The notes: generated by a model from the sequence alone, not told the origin. A stretch of 64,000 bases of DNA from an uncultured Lachnospiraceae bacterium (GCA_910576975.1 CAJTJY010000001.1:62001-126000); one strand, 5' to 3'. Counted from the stretch's first letter, positions 25,861-36,776 are shown. A program made the numbers and translations.

Positions 25861-25920
25861 TACATATACCTCCTTACAACATTATATTATGCATTTTACC
25901 ACATATCTTGCCGCCCGTCC

Positions 25921-28900
25921 ATGAGCTTTGGAAGCTGCTTTTGGACAACGCCATACACGCTCGCACAAGTAAGCGGCGGCAAATTAGCATTGGGAGGCAT
26001 TTTCCAGAAGCTTATGGCAAACCCGCAAGCGCAGGCAAGCGCCATCCAGAGCTTCTCAAGTTTAGATTTATCTTCACCACGTTTTCAAACGCTAAGCGGT
26101 CAAGTGAAATGGGACGAGATAGCAAGTGCAATCGGCTCCACGGACGAACGGCTGATGGGCTATCTGCAAACCTTGCAGCAGACAAACGGCGCCATTGACA
26201 ACTCCTCCGCCTCCACCCGGGGATTCTCGCAGTATCTGATACAGACAGGTCAGGCTTATAATTTTGCTGCAATCCAGGCGGCGCTGCTAAACACTGCGCT
26301 GAACGCAGGCATCATGCTCGCCGTTGTCGCACAGATCAAGCTGTTATCCAATGCTTGGGATTATTTCAATGTCACCGTTGCAGAAACCGAGGAAGAAATA
26401 GGAGAAGTCTCCGCAAGGCTGAATGAATTCAACACAGAATACGAAACACTCTCCGCAAAGAACCCAGATTCCCTCTCCGAAGCAGAACAAGAACGCCTAA
26501 ACTATCTGACGGACCGCATCGATAAAGAAAAAGAACTATTGGAACTGCTAAAGGCGAAATCGGCGCAGGAAGAGATTGGCGGGAAATTCACGGATTTGTT
26601 CGACGAGGACAGCTTTAGCCAAAAATTGTTCCTGGAAAAATGGAGGGTTATCTCTCCCCTTGAACTCATCTTTGGGGATGTTTCAGACAATTTCAACGTC
26701 CTATCTATTAAAACGGCAAACACCATTTCCTATTACAACGATTTAAAAAGAATAATTAATGATTACAAAGAGCAGATGGAATCCCTGCCAAAGAACAGCG
26801 ATTTCTATGACATCGCTGCCTTGTCATTTAAAGTTAGCAAAAAAAAACTGGAAGATTACGATTCTTCCACGATGCAGAACCAGCTCCTGCACTGGAAAGA
26901 AAAAAGACTGGAATACATGGATGCCATCGCCCAGCTAGAGGAACATGCCCAAAACCCCAATATCCCATCTGACAGTCAAGAGGAAGCCCAAAAAAAGAAA
27001 AATGAATACCAATACATTCTGAAAATAGCTGAAAACTACATCAAACAACTTACAGATATTCTTAACAGTCCCCAGCTACTTGCCAAATCCCTGGACAAAC
27101 GCCTAGCAAACCTGACTGCTCAGAACTTGAATGATTATTTCACGGACAAAGAAATCAAACAGCTGTCAGAGATGACATTGCACGAAAACGCTACCATCCG
27201 GGATCTCAAAGTCCTCTTGACAAGAACCCCGGGAGAAATAAACAAGACAGACAGCACTGACACGACAAATTCTCTTTCTTTCACAGAAGCTTTCCACTCT
27301 GAAGAATTCAAAGAGACTCGAGAAGAATTGCTGCAGCTTGCCAGGGCAGGACGTCTTACGGCAGAAACTTTCCAGGAAGCTTCCGGAGCAGAAAACTTCC
27401 TCACAGGCATCGGCATGTCCGCAGAGGAAGCCACAGAACAAGTGCTCTCCACACTCTCTGCCCATGACAAATTGGAGGTCTACGCCAGTCAGCTAAGGAC
27501 ACTAAAGAGCATCTACGAGGACTTTGACTCCTCAGGTTTTGTATCTGCCGCAGACCTTGACACAATGGAGGAATTCTTTGGCAGCTTTGAGAGCTTCCAT
27601 AAGTTTTCCGAAATAGCCAGCGATGTTCATTGCGATGCCGGACAGATTGAAGACGCTTTCAACAATATCGCCATGGAAGCTTTGATCGTCAGCGGTTCCT
27701 TGGACAACCTGAACCAAGGCACAAGGGACAGCATCGTCAGACAACTAGAGCTGCAGGGCGTCTCCAACGCCTCAGGACTTATCACCGAGCGCATGGCAGA
27801 AGTCTTGGGAGAAGCCGCCGCACGGCAGATGTCGCTTGCGGACGCTGCAGACTTCGCCGCCAGAGGATTACTCAGCGAAAGCGAACTCGCAGGGCAGACA
27901 GGCAGGAGCATTTACGCACTCGCCGCCGCTGAGATATCCTATAATCGCTCTGGGCTGGACACCAATGGGAAAATCCAAGCGCTGAAAGAATTGGCAAACA
28001 CTTATGGCGACGTCACTACTCAGGCGCTTGCCGCCAATGCGATATTGGCAGCGGAAGCGTCCGCCAAAAACATCATGCGCTACCAACCTGGCAACTATCC
28101 CGAAATTTACCAGAAAGAAAAGGAAAAGAAGCTACAAGAAGTCCAAAACTCGATCCGAAAATTTACAGAAAACATGCCAGATATCGGCGCATCAAGCTCC
28201 AAACGAAACAACCTGAAAACTCCCTCCTCCGTCGGCGGTTCTTCTAGCAAAAGCGTTCCCGTACCCCAGACCTACGACTGGGTGGAGAAAAAGCTTTCCC
28301 ATATCACAAAGGAAACAGAACAGGCAAGAAAGGCATTTGAAAAAGCCTTTACTCCAAAATCAACCTTGGAGAAATTCCATGTCTACCTCTCCAAAATCAG
28401 CGCTGAGCTTGCGGCAAACCGGGAAGCCGCCTGGGCATACCAACAAAAACTTAACAGTATCGGTCTTTCGCCAGAATGGATAGAAAAGATACAAAACGGG
28501 GCATACGCCATCGAGGACGTCACAGACGAGACACTAAAGAAGCAGATCTCCTCCTACGAAGCCTACTATGCCAAACGCTCCAAATGCGACGAAGACTATT
28601 TTGCCCTAGAAGAAAAGAAGACACAGGCACAAAAGTCTTATGCAGACAGAGTCGCCGCATTTCACGACAAGGAAATCAGCGCCACCGAACGCGCCATCGC
28701 CGCCAACAAGGCTCTTGCAGATTTGAAAGAGGCTTTTGGCAAAAACGTCTCGGAAAGATCCCTCAAGGGACGCCAAGACAACTATGCAAAAGGGCTTTCG
28801 ATCCTGGCGGCACAGGATGCCAGGCTTAAAACGCTGCAAAATTCCGTAGAAAAAGGCACAGACGCATGGAACGCCTTCCAGGAGCAGATAGAAAAGAACC

Positions 28901-31794
28901 GGGAAAAGAGCCAGGAGTTCACCAAAGCCATCGCCGACTTGGCGGCAGAAATTGCGAACCTTCCTCTAGACAAATTAGACCGTTACTTAGAAAAAAGCAA
29001 TGCCAAAAGCGAGCTCTACGAGGCAAAAATCTCAAACCTTGTCAAAGCTGGCAGAAAAAATCAGCTTGTCAGCAAGCAGATTAAAATCGTGCAGCAAAAC
29101 AACGATAAAACCCAAAAGGCGGCGCAAGAAACCAAGCAAAATTACAAAGATTCCGTCTTGCGCCTCAAACCTGCCAGAGACAAGGACACGAAAGGATTGT
29201 CCAAAAGCGCAAAAAAACAGGCAGACAACTATTATCAGAAACTGCAACGCCATGTGAAGAAAAAAGAGCCCGTGCCGCCGAGCCTCCTACGTGATATCGC
29301 CTCTGCCGGGCTGTCCGAGTTGCAACAGGCGGCAGCTGGCTACAACGCTGCTCTGGCGGCGAACGAGACTGCTCAGGAGACAGCAAAACTAACAGCGGAA
29401 ACCTCTCGGAAAGAGACGGCGGGGCTGAGCCTGAAAAAATTCCAGAATCTGAAAGACAGTCACGAGAGAAAGAGCAATCGGTTGAAGGAGCGCACAGACG
29501 TTCTCTCAGCCTCCCTAGATCTGTCCGAAGCAGGCGGGCGGCTCTCCAGCAGAGGCCACTACAATGCCCTGGCCTCCCTGGAAAAAAAGCATCAGAAAAG
29601 CCTTGCCAAAGAACGCAAGGAACTTCAAACACAATTAGATCAAGCCGTCGCTTCCGGACAGGTGAAGAAGCTCTCTGAAGAATGGGAAGAGATGGCAGGC
29701 GCCATCCACGAAGTAGATCTTGCACTGGCGCAGTCCCAAAAAAACCTCCTGGAATACCGCAACCAAATGCGGCAGGCAGGTTTTGACCAGTTTGACTACC
29801 TTCAGGACCAAATCAGCCGCCTCCACACAGAGGCAGACTTCTACTTAGACACCATGGCCAACCGGCCCTTGACTGACGACGCCGGGCTGACCAAGCATGG
29901 CGCCGCCTCCATGGGCCTGCACTATCAGAAATCTGAGATCTATGAAGAACAGGCAAAACGGTATGCAGGCGAAATCAAGAAAATCAGCTCTATGCTGGCA
30001 GAAGATCCCGCTAACACTACTCTGCTCTCCCAGATGCAAGAATATCAAGACATACAAAGGGAATGCATAAAAAACGCCAGGCAAGAAAGACAAGCAATGG
30101 CAGATCTGGCAAAGCAAGGCTACGAGGCGCTCATTCGCTCACTGGACAAGTCTGTGGGCAAATACAAGGAACTGCTGCAAAGTGCAAAAGACGCCCACAG
30201 CTATCAGAAAGACGTCGCCCGTCAGGCAAAGGACATCACAAAGCTGAAAAAGCAGGCAAGCGCCTATGCCTCGCTGACAGGCAGCGAAGAGAACGCTGCA
30301 AAGCTGCAGAGACTGCAAGACAGCCTCGCAAACGCAGAAGACAACCTGTCTGAAACCCTGTACGACAAGTATCTCTCCGATACCCAGGACGCCATGGATG
30401 ACCTGGTAAACGAGCTGGAAGAATTCTTAGAAGAACTAGAACAGGACAGCGACAAGCTGGTTGAGGAGGGGATCCGCCTCGTCACCACAAGCACGGACGG
30501 CATCCGCGCCACATTAGAAGAGTTGTCTGGGGAATCTGGCATCGCCCTATCAGACGCCATGACTTCCTCCTGGGGAAGCTACAAAAACGCAGCGGGCGGT
30601 ATCAATGCCATCCTGCAGGCGATCGAAAAATTGCAAAAGAACACGGACAAGGAAAACCAACGACAAGCATACGACACAGCCTCTGGCATTTACGCCGCAT
30701 ACGCCTCCTACGATCCCCTGATTCAGAAAGCGGATAAGAAGCAAGACTCCCTGAAAAAGGACCGGGACGAGGCAAAGGAAAAGAGAGACAAAGCAAAGAA
30801 GAAACTGCAAGAGGCAGAAAAAAAGCACGGCAAAGATTCCACACAGTATAAAAAGGCAGACAAGAGCTATCAAGCCGCCAAAAAGAACTACCAGGAGATA
30901 GACAGCGACTACCAGGCCGCCAAAAAGAAAGTCACAGAACTAAAAGCGCAAAAAGACTCCTCCAAAGGCTCCGCCAAAAACGCTGTCTGGGATTACCTTC
31001 TGTCCACTACAGGAACGGAAAAACCCAAGAAAATCACCTCTATTGACCAGGCAATCAAAGCGCTGACTGGAGGCTACCTAGACGCAGACGGCAAAAAGCA
31101 GCTTTTCAAGCTGCTGGGCGCAAAGAACCAAAAACAAGCATTGAAATCCCTAGAAGAGCTGGGACTGTACGACCCAGGAAAAAATAACGGCAAGGAGAAT
31201 CAAAAAGAGCCTGAAAAAAATGACTCTGCAAATAACTCAAAGAATGACGGCTCAAGCGAGAAGCCGCCGTTAAGAAAGCCGGACGAAAATAGTGCGCAGC
31301 AAGAGAACCCTAAAAAGAAATTCGACACAAAACGTCAGGAAGGAATCCCTAAAAACCACGTCTCCCTGATCGACTCCGGCAGCCAAGAGCGAAGAAAGTC
31401 CGACCTCCTAACAGAAGTTGCACCTGCCCGCAAAAAAGAACCTCTCCTAGAATTAAAAAGGAACGAGCAAGCCTCCAGCCTAAAGAGCTACACACTGATA
31501 GACCAGAGCAGCCCTAAACTGCTTCTTCAGGGGATGGCCTCTAAGACGCCGATACCCGAAGATTTTCTTATGAAAAATATCTTCACGAAAGACTTAGCCT
31601 TTCGAGACTTCCAGGCGGCTCCGGTTTCCATTACCACCGGAGACTTATACCTACCCAGCGTAAGCGACCCTTCTGAATTTGCCGAGGGGTTGGTACACGC
31701 ATTGCAGCAAGATGCCACAGTACAGAAAACCCTGGGCACCTTTATCAATGCCAGCCTTACTGGCGGCAATTCTCTCAGTATTCGAAAATATTAA
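25921..31794 (+). CDS. Tail tape measure protein, main piece
   Basis: 1957 aa in the open frame; the ATG at 25921 has no ribosome site and only marks where coding resumes after the insert. The segment AAIQAALLNTALNAGIMLAVVAQIKLLSNAWDYFNVTVAETEEEIGEVSARLNEFN is the typical hydrophobic helix followed by coiled coil of Firmicutes tape measures. Long Lys/Glu/Gln/Ala coiled-coil arrays cover about 600-1650 (for example DSLKKDRDEAKEKRDKAKKK), a low-complexity N/E/K linker lies near 1760-1810, and a small C-terminal domain ends SLTGGNSLSIRKY. With the N-terminal piece the intact protein would be about 2,330 aa. At about 0.15 nm per residue this family rule predicts a tail near 350 nm. Confidence 0.8.
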   Translation: MSFGSCFWTTPYTLAQVSGGKLALGGIFQKLMANPQAQASAIQSFSSLDLSSPRFQTLSGQVKWDEIASAIGSTDERLMGYLQTLQQTNGAIDNSSASTRGFSQYLIQTGQAYNFAAIQAALLNTALNAGIMLAVVAQIKLLSNAWDYFNVTVAETEEEIGEVSARLNEFNTEYETLSAKNPDSLSEAEQERLNYLTDRIDKEKELLELLKAKSAQEEIGGKFTDLFDEDSFSQKLFLEKWRVISPLELIFGDVSDNFNVLSIKTANTISYYNDLKRIINDYKEQMESLPKNSDFYDIAALSFKVSKKKLEDYDSSTMQNQLLHWKEKRLEYMDAIAQLEEHAQNPNIPSDSQEEAQKKKNEYQYILKIAENYIKQLTDILNSPQLLAKSLDKRLANLTAQNLNDYFTDKEIKQLSEMTLHENATIRDLKVLLTRTPGEINKTDSTDTTNSLSFTEAFHSEEFKETREELLQLARAGRLTAETFQEASGAENFLTGIGMSAEEATEQVLSTLSAHDKLEVYASQLRTLKSIYEDFDSSGFVSAADLDTMEEFFGSFESFHKFSEIASDVHCDAGQIEDAFNNIAMEALIVSGSLDNLNQGTRDSIVRQLELQGVSNASGLITERMAEVLGEAAARQMSLADAADFAARGLLSESELAGQTGRSIYALAAAEISYNRSGLDTNGKIQALKELANTYGDVTTQALAANAILAAEASAKNIMRYQPGNYPEIYQKEKEKKLQEVQNSIRKFTENMPDIGASSSKRNNLKTPSSVGGSSSKSVPVPQTYDWVEKKLSHITKETEQARKAFEKAFTPKSTLEKFHVYLSKISAELAANREAAWAYQQKLNSIGLSPEWIEKIQNGAYAIEDVTDETLKKQISSYEAYYAKRSKCDEDYFALEEKKTQAQKSYADRVAAFHDKEISATERAIAANKALADLKEAFGKNVSERSLKGRQDNYAKGLSILAAQDARLKTLQNSVEKGTDAWNAFQEQIEKNREKSQEFTKAIADLAAEIANLPLDKLDRYLEKSNAKSELYEAKISNLVKAGRKNQLVSKQIKIVQQNNDKTQKAAQETKQNYKDSVLRLKPARDKDTKGLSKSAKKQADNYYQKLQRHVKKKEPVPPSLLRDIASAGLSELQQAAAGYNAALAANETAQETAKLTAETSRKETAGLSLKKFQNLKDSHERKSNRLKERTDVLSASLDLSEAGGRLSSRGHYNALASLEKKHQKSLAKERKELQTQLDQAVASGQVKKLSEEWEEMAGAIHEVDLALAQSQKNLLEYRNQMRQAGFDQFDYLQDQISRLHTEADFYLDTMANRPLTDDAGLTKHGAASMGLHYQKSEIYEEQAKRYAGEIKKISSMLAEDPANTTLLSQMQEYQDIQRECIKNARQERQAMADLAKQGYEALIRSLDKSVGKYKELLQSAKDAHSYQKDVARQAKDITKLKKQASAYASLTGSEENAAKLQRLQDSLANAEDNLSETLYDKYLSDTQDAMDDLVNELEEFLEELEQDSDKLVEEGIRLVTTSTDGIRATLEELSGESGIALSDAMTSSWGSYKNAAGGINAILQAIEKLQKNTDKENQRQAYDTASGIYAAYASYDPLIQKADKKQDSLKKDRDEAKEKRDKAKKKLQEAEKKHGKDSTQYKKADKSYQAAKKNYQEIDSDYQAAKKKVTELKAQKDSSKGSAKNAVWDYLLSTTGTEKPKKITSIDQAIKALTGGYLDADGKKQLFKLLGAKNQKQALKSLEELGLYDPGKNNGKENQKEPEKNDSANNSKNDGSSEKPPLRKPDENSAQQENPKKKFDTKRQEGIPKNHVSLIDSGSQERRKSDLLTEVAPARKKEPLLELKRNEQASSLKSYTLIDQSSPKLLLQGMASKTPIPEDFLMKNIFTKDLAFRDFQAAPVSITTGDLYLPSVSDPSEFAEGLVHALQQDATVQKTLGTFINASLTGGNSLSIRKY

Positions 31795-31808
31795 AGGAGG
31801 ACGCATTT

Positions 31809-34800
31809 ATGCAGTCATTTTTTCAACCGGGAGCCTCATTGGAGGCTCCCACCCTGGTACTGCAGGACAAATCGGGCGCATCATTTGGCGCTATTTGCGG
31901 CGCCTCAGAGATTACCTATAAGAGAAATCTAAACAGCGCTAACGAACTGTCCTTTACAGTTGCCAAATATTGGAACGGCACCCTCAACCCGCTCTGGAAT
32001 TGCCTGACGGATCTCAAAAACATCTATGTTCCGGAATTTAAAGAACGTTTTGAAATCAAGATCTCCTGCCACGAAGAAAGCATGGAGACTAAGTCCGTGA
32101 CCGCACTCTCCCTCTGCGAGGCAGAGCTTGGGCAGATCATGCTCCGGGGACTGGAAATCAATACGGATTTCGATTTAGAACATAACAGCAGCGACGCTTT
32201 CCCGGTCACCGTATTCTATATGGATATTGACGAAACCGACAGCCCGTCTGAAAAAGAACAGAAGAAAAAGCATTCCCTGCTCCACAGAGTACTGTCCGAC
32301 AAGGCTTTCTTCTATACCATCGGGGAAGTAGATTCCTCGCTGAAAGATCTTGCGTATACTTTCTCTGCAGATGGAACCAGCATATACGATTTCCTCACAG
32401 GAGAAGTTGCACAGCAGATGCAGTGTCTGTTTCAATTTGATTCCATGACCAGAAAGATCAACGTCTACGCCCTTTCTGACGACAGCTATGGTTCTGACAC
32501 TTCCATTCTGATTGACCGGGAAAATCTTGCTTCTTCATTAACCTGTGAAGGAGATTGCGATTCCCTGAAAAACTGCTTTTATGTGGAGGGCGGAGACGAC
32601 GTCATCAACGCCGCCTTTGCGCAAATCAATCCTTCCGGCGGACAATACATCTACTATTTTTCCCCGGAAATGCTGGCAGAAATGCCAGAACACCTCCAAG
32701 GCGCTATTTCTCAATATGACGCAATGTCCAAAAATTACTTGGAAAACCATCCCCTGAACCCGGAACAAACAACCCACCGCTACCGGAAACTTTCAGAAGA
32801 AAGCAGTCCCTGCATGGTTCCCGACGCTTTTGACCCCGATGCTCCAGATGCAAATTACGTCTTATCGTTTCAAAATATCGTAAACCAAATCACAAGCCTC
32901 ACCGACGAAGCAGGTCAAAAGCCTTACAAAGATTATGGTTATACGGTTCCTCAAACATTCCGCAGCCATGCAGACTTGGTCGCCGCATTCTATCATGCCA
33001 TGGACTTCCATTCTTTTCTGGAAGTCAAAATGATGCCGGATTATAAGATGGAAGTATACGATAAATACCATGCCCTCTCACGGCTAAATGCAAGCAATTT
33101 TGGAACCGTCGGCATTGCAGGACTGAATTTTTCCAACCCCCAGAAAACCAGCATCAATACCGCTATTGCCAACAAGGCAAAAACGCTGGTAAACACTGGA
33201 CTATATGGCGTTTCCATCGCAAGCAGTCAGATCACCGCTACAAAAAACAGGCAAGGGAACCAGGTGTTAACATGGACTGGAACATTTGCCATCACAGACC
33301 GGCAAAACGAAGACGCCACTGTAAACACCGTCACCAACGCCACTTTCCGTTCCATTGCCGAAAAGGAAGCGTATAACCTGGGCGCTCTTGTCATCCCCGA
33401 CAAGGTAACGCTTACTGTCAATGACGATATCATTTCATGCGCCAAAAATTCCATTGCGTCGATGCTGTCTAAAAAGGATCTCTCAATGGCTGTCAGCCTC
33501 TATTCTGCTGATGTAAGCTTACAGAACTTTCAACAGAAGCTAAAATTTTATGGTCTTGCGAGCCTCAATACCATTCAGAGCACGCTTACAGACTGCATTG
33601 GAATCCTGGAAGATCAATTGGAGAAAATAAAAAACACCCGCCAGGAAAATACCCCGATGCACCAAGAACTGATAGAATCTCTTTCGCTCTATACTTCCAA
33701 GCAAGACGCCGTCTTACAGCTAGTTTCCACAAGGGAATCACAGCTTCACGTTACAGAATGCTTTCTGCTGCTTGCGCAAGCGTATCTGACAGAAGTACAT
33801 GACGTGCTGGATTTTAAGAAGTACCTGGCTTCCTATGGAGAAACATTAAATCCTAAGCAAAACCTCTGGGAGATATTCCAGTATTACCGAAGGGAGGGAG
33901 AATACCGCAACGACAATATCATTTCCACCGGGCTTGACAACAACGAAGCCGTCATAAGCCGCGCCCAGAAGCTAATGGAACTTGCCAGCAAAGAACTGGA
34001 AACTGCCGGAACCATGCAGTACAGTATTTCCACCACCATGAGCAACTTGCTGGCGCTGCCAGAATTTGATCCCGTCAAGCTTCATTTCGACGTAGGAAAC
34101 TGGATCCGGGTGCGCATGGACATGCAGGATGAAACTGGCAGGGAAATCATTTACAAACTGCGGCTGCTCTCCTGCCAGATCAACTATGGGGAAAACAACG
34201 CCTCTGACATGCAGGTGGAATTTTCCACTGTGACCCAGAATGCCTCCGGCGTGCTCTCCGACGTGGAAAGCATTTTAAATTCCGCCCAGACCATGGCGAA
34301 ATCTTACAACTCCACCGTCCGTCAGGCAGAGCTTTCTTCCAAAGCGGCAAAAACCGTAGAGCACTGGGTTTTAGACGGTCTGGATCTCACCAAGCAGCAG
34401 ATATTGAGCAGCGCCAAAGACCAGTCCCTTGTCATAGACAGCAGCGGCCTACTCGCCAGAAAGCAAGATCCTCTGACCGAAACCTATGACGACTGCCAGC
34501 TTCGGATCTTTCACAATGGCATCTACACCACCAGTGATAACTGGAAAACTATGGATGCCGCTCTAGGTAAATTCTGGTATCAGGATCCCATGAATAATTG
34601 GCAGCCCACTGAAAACTACGGCGTTATTGCCCGCAAACTGGTGGGCAGACAGATTTTGGGGGAAGACTTGCAGATTTTCAATCGCTCTGGCTCCATGGAG
34701 TTTACAGATCAGGGACTTTCCATTTCCAACGGCGTCAACACGATCCTCTTTCAGCCAGACGCCCAAGACAGCGCCGGACGCCCTGGAAGGCTCTTCCAGA

Positions 34801-35948
34801 TTACGTCCAACACGGCAGATAGTCGCAAAACCTCTGTCAGCAGAGATTTGCTTTATACTGATTCAGAGGGAAACTTGAACATCACAGGAAACATTGCCGC
34901 CACAAGCGGGACGATCGGAGGATTTGACATCAATGAAACCTATCTCTCCAAGGGTACAGACTCCCTGGGGGACCAAGAAAACAGCGTCTATATTGGGACA
35001 GACGGCATTAGCTGCAGCGAAAGCTTCAAAGTGACAAAGGATGGCGTCATGACGGCTTCTAATGTCATCATACATGCCTCTTCTGGCGAAAATGCCGTCA
35101 CAATAGATGCCAATGGAATTCAAAGCAACCGATATATGTGCGGTAATAACAGTCAAGAAGAACTCTGTTTCTACGGTTTCTGCGCCGGCAGCAGAAACTA
35201 CTGCAATTTGCTGAGAATCAGCGGAAATACTTCGGATGGAACCTCCTATACCGCATATCTGAACTCTGACTGTGACAACTTTTTCTTTCGCAGACCAGTA
35301 TATGCCAACGATATCCATACACAAAGCTTATCAGCTTCTGGAGGAATAAAATTAAAATACGGCCGCTACTCTTCTGCAGGCACGATTTCCTGTCCCTGGA
35401 AAGACGAGAACTATCATGACGTAATTAATGCTGCAGAAGACGGGCTCTCCCTTTACATAGGATGGGCAGGCTCCTTTGACTATGCGACAAATACCATTCT
35501 GCGCGGCAGTTCCGTCCGTCTGAAAAATGCCTCGGGAACAGTTGTCACATCTGACGAACGCCTGAAGCATTCTTTCAAAACCATGGAAACATACGAAAGC
35601 TTCTTTGACAGCCTGGAGCCATTTTTCTTCAAATTAAACGACGGAAACAGCCAAAGATATCATAGCGGCTTCAAAGCCCAGCAAGTCTTAAAAGCTTTAC
35701 AAGAAAACAATCTGACATCCCAGGATTTCGCAGGCTATGTGAAATATGCCGTAGATGCAGACAGCGCAGAATACCGCGGCTATGACGAAGAATACGGCTT
35801 GATCTACTCCGAATTCACCGCCCTGAACACCCATATGATCCAAAAAACACGCCGGGAGTTACAGGAGGCAAAGCGAACCATTGCCAGTTTGCAGCAAGAA
35901 ATTGCCGAATTAAAGCAAGCAATCAAAAATTTACAGGAGGTCAACTAA
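31809..35948 (+). CDS. Tail-associated protein (Tal) fused to spike with S74 chaperone
   Basis: 1379 aa. Residues about 1-850 are the baseplate hub part: SGASFGAICGASEITYKRNLNSANELSFTV opens like prophage endopeptidase-tail/Tal proteins, and FDVGNWIRVRMD marks the end of that ring-forming region. About 860-1240 is a beta-rich spike with SGTIGGFDINETYLSKG, GTDGIS and GVMTASNV repeats. The C-terminus has TSDERLKHSFKTMETYESFFDSLEPFFFKLNDG (from about 1246), the intramolecular chaperone of endosialidase type (Peptidase_S74), with a Ser-Lys dyad in SDERLK and a final trimeric coiled coil. S74 domains fold the trimer and then cut themselves off. AAAGGAGG precedes the ATG. Confidence 0.85.
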   Translation: MQSFFQPGASLEAPTLVLQDKSGASFGAICGASEITYKRNLNSANELSFTVAKYWNGTLNPLWNCLTDLKNIYVPEFKERFEIKISCHEESMETKSVTALSLCEAELGQIMLRGLEINTDFDLEHNSSDAFPVTVFYMDIDETDSPSEKEQKKKHSLLHRVLSDKAFFYTIGEVDSSLKDLAYTFSADGTSIYDFLTGEVAQQMQCLFQFDSMTRKINVYALSDDSYGSDTSILIDRENLASSLTCEGDCDSLKNCFYVEGGDDVINAAFAQINPSGGQYIYYFSPEMLAEMPEHLQGAISQYDAMSKNYLENHPLNPEQTTHRYRKLSEESSPCMVPDAFDPDAPDANYVLSFQNIVNQITSLTDEAGQKPYKDYGYTVPQTFRSHADLVAAFYHAMDFHSFLEVKMMPDYKMEVYDKYHALSRLNASNFGTVGIAGLNFSNPQKTSINTAIANKAKTLVNTGLYGVSIASSQITATKNRQGNQVLTWTGTFAITDRQNEDATVNTVTNATFRSIAEKEAYNLGALVIPDKVTLTVNDDIISCAKNSIASMLSKKDLSMAVSLYSADVSLQNFQQKLKFYGLASLNTIQSTLTDCIGILEDQLEKIKNTRQENTPMHQELIESLSLYTSKQDAVLQLVSTRESQLHVTECFLLLAQAYLTEVHDVLDFKKYLASYGETLNPKQNLWEIFQYYRREGEYRNDNIISTGLDNNEAVISRAQKLMELASKELETAGTMQYSISTTMSNLLALPEFDPVKLHFDVGNWIRVRMDMQDETGREIIYKLRLLSCQINYGENNASDMQVEFSTVTQNASGVLSDVESILNSAQTMAKSYNSTVRQAELSSKAAKTVEHWVLDGLDLTKQQILSSAKDQSLVIDSSGLLARKQDPLTETYDDCQLRIFHNGIYTTSDNWKTMDAALGKFWYQDPMNNWQPTENYGVIARKLVGRQILGEDLQIFNRSGSMEFTDQGLSISNGVNTILFQPDAQDSAGRPGRLFQITSNTADSRKTSVSRDLLYTDSEGNLNITGNIAATSGTIGGFDINETYLSKGTDSLGDQENSVYIGTDGISCSESFKVTKDGVMTASNVIIHASSGENAVTIDANGIQSNRYMCGNNSQEELCFYGFCAGSRNYCNLLRISGNTSDGTSYTAYLNSDCDNFFFRRPVYANDIHTQSLSASGGIKLKYGRYSSAGTISCPWKDENYHDVINAAEDGLSLYIGWAGSFDYATNTILRGSSVRLKNASGTVVTSDERLKHSFKTMETYESFFDSLEPFFFKLNDGNSQRYHSGFKAQQVLKALQENNLTSQDFAGYVKYAVDADSAEYRGYDEEYGLIYSEFTALNTHMIQKTRRELQEAKRTIASLQQEIAELKQAIKNLQEVN

Positions 35949-36764
35949 ATGTACGCAACAGATTTTGAATATGACGGGCTTGCGCTTTCCGATTTCGGAA
36001 TGATGATAAGTTCTTTCAACTCCCCTGGCGCCGAGACAGTATCTTCCGGCGCCGACATCCGGTTTCACACGGTCAGGCCCGCCGGGTCTGACCGCTTTCA
36101 TTTTTATGGGGCAAATTATGAGGAATGCTTTTGCGCAACCTTGCAAATTAGCAAATCTCCCTGCGCCATGGACAGGCTTTGTTTGTCACCTGAAGAACTC
36201 TCGGCGCTTCAGCGCTGGCTGTGCCGCAAAGACGGTTATCACAGGCTACATTTCTTGTCAGAGAGTTACACAGACATTTACTGGAATGCCATTTTCAGCA
36301 GCAGGCAGATCAATGTTTTTGGATATGCCGCAGGTTTGGAACTGACCGTCTACACAGACGCTCCCTATGCTTATCGCAAGGAACAGACAACAACCTGGAA
36401 TTTGCGTCCCGGCGAAAGCTTTTCGCTATACGACACCTCTGACGAAGTAGGGGCAATTTACCCGCTTACGGTCATTACCAGCATGGCAGTCGGCGAACTA
36501 TGCCTGTCTAATTCTATGGAGCCTCATCTGCCTCCACTGAAAATCAAAGGTCTGTCTTCTGGTGAAGCTGTTACGCTGGACGGAAGGAACAAGGTGATAT
36601 CTTCCAACAAAGAGCATCTGCGGCTGCCATCTGACTTCAATTATCATTTTCCACGCATTATCAACAAGCTTGGGCAAAGGGAAAATGTATTTACCCTGTC
36701 GCAAAGCTCACCGCCATGCACCGTTTCATTTACCTACAGCCCCATTGTCAAAACAGGAATATAA
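35949..36764 (+). CDS. Distal tail protein (Dit)
   Basis: 271 aa. The opening FEYDGLALSDFGMMISSFNSPGAETVSSG is the standard Dit N-terminal belt motif, followed by ELSALQRWLCRKDGYHRLHFLSESYTDIYWNAIFSS and a C-terminal galectin-like half (TFTLSQSSPPCTVSFTYSP). The gene starts at the base after the Tal stop codon; the ribosome site AGGAGG lies inside the Tal end. In most siphophages Dit precedes Tal; here the order is reversed. Confidence 0.85.
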   Translation: MYATDFEYDGLALSDFGMMISSFNSPGAETVSSGADIRFHTVRPAGSDRFHFYGANYEECFCATLQISKSPCAMDRLCLSPEELSALQRWLCRKDGYHRLHFLSESYTDIYWNAIFSSRQINVFGYAAGLELTVYTDAPYAYRKEQTTTWNLRPGESFSLYDTSDEVGAIYPLTVITSMAVGELCLSNSMEPHLPPLKIKGLSSGEAVTLDGRNKVISSNKEHLRLPSDFNYHFPRIINKLGQRENVFTLSQSSPPCTVSFTYSPIVKTGI

Positions 36765-36776
36765 GGAGGAATTATT

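Noticed and set aside
25908..26198. ORF in the next frame over the tape measure resumption point
   Set aside because: It is a shadow frame; the long helical ORF from 25921 covers it and has the family composition.
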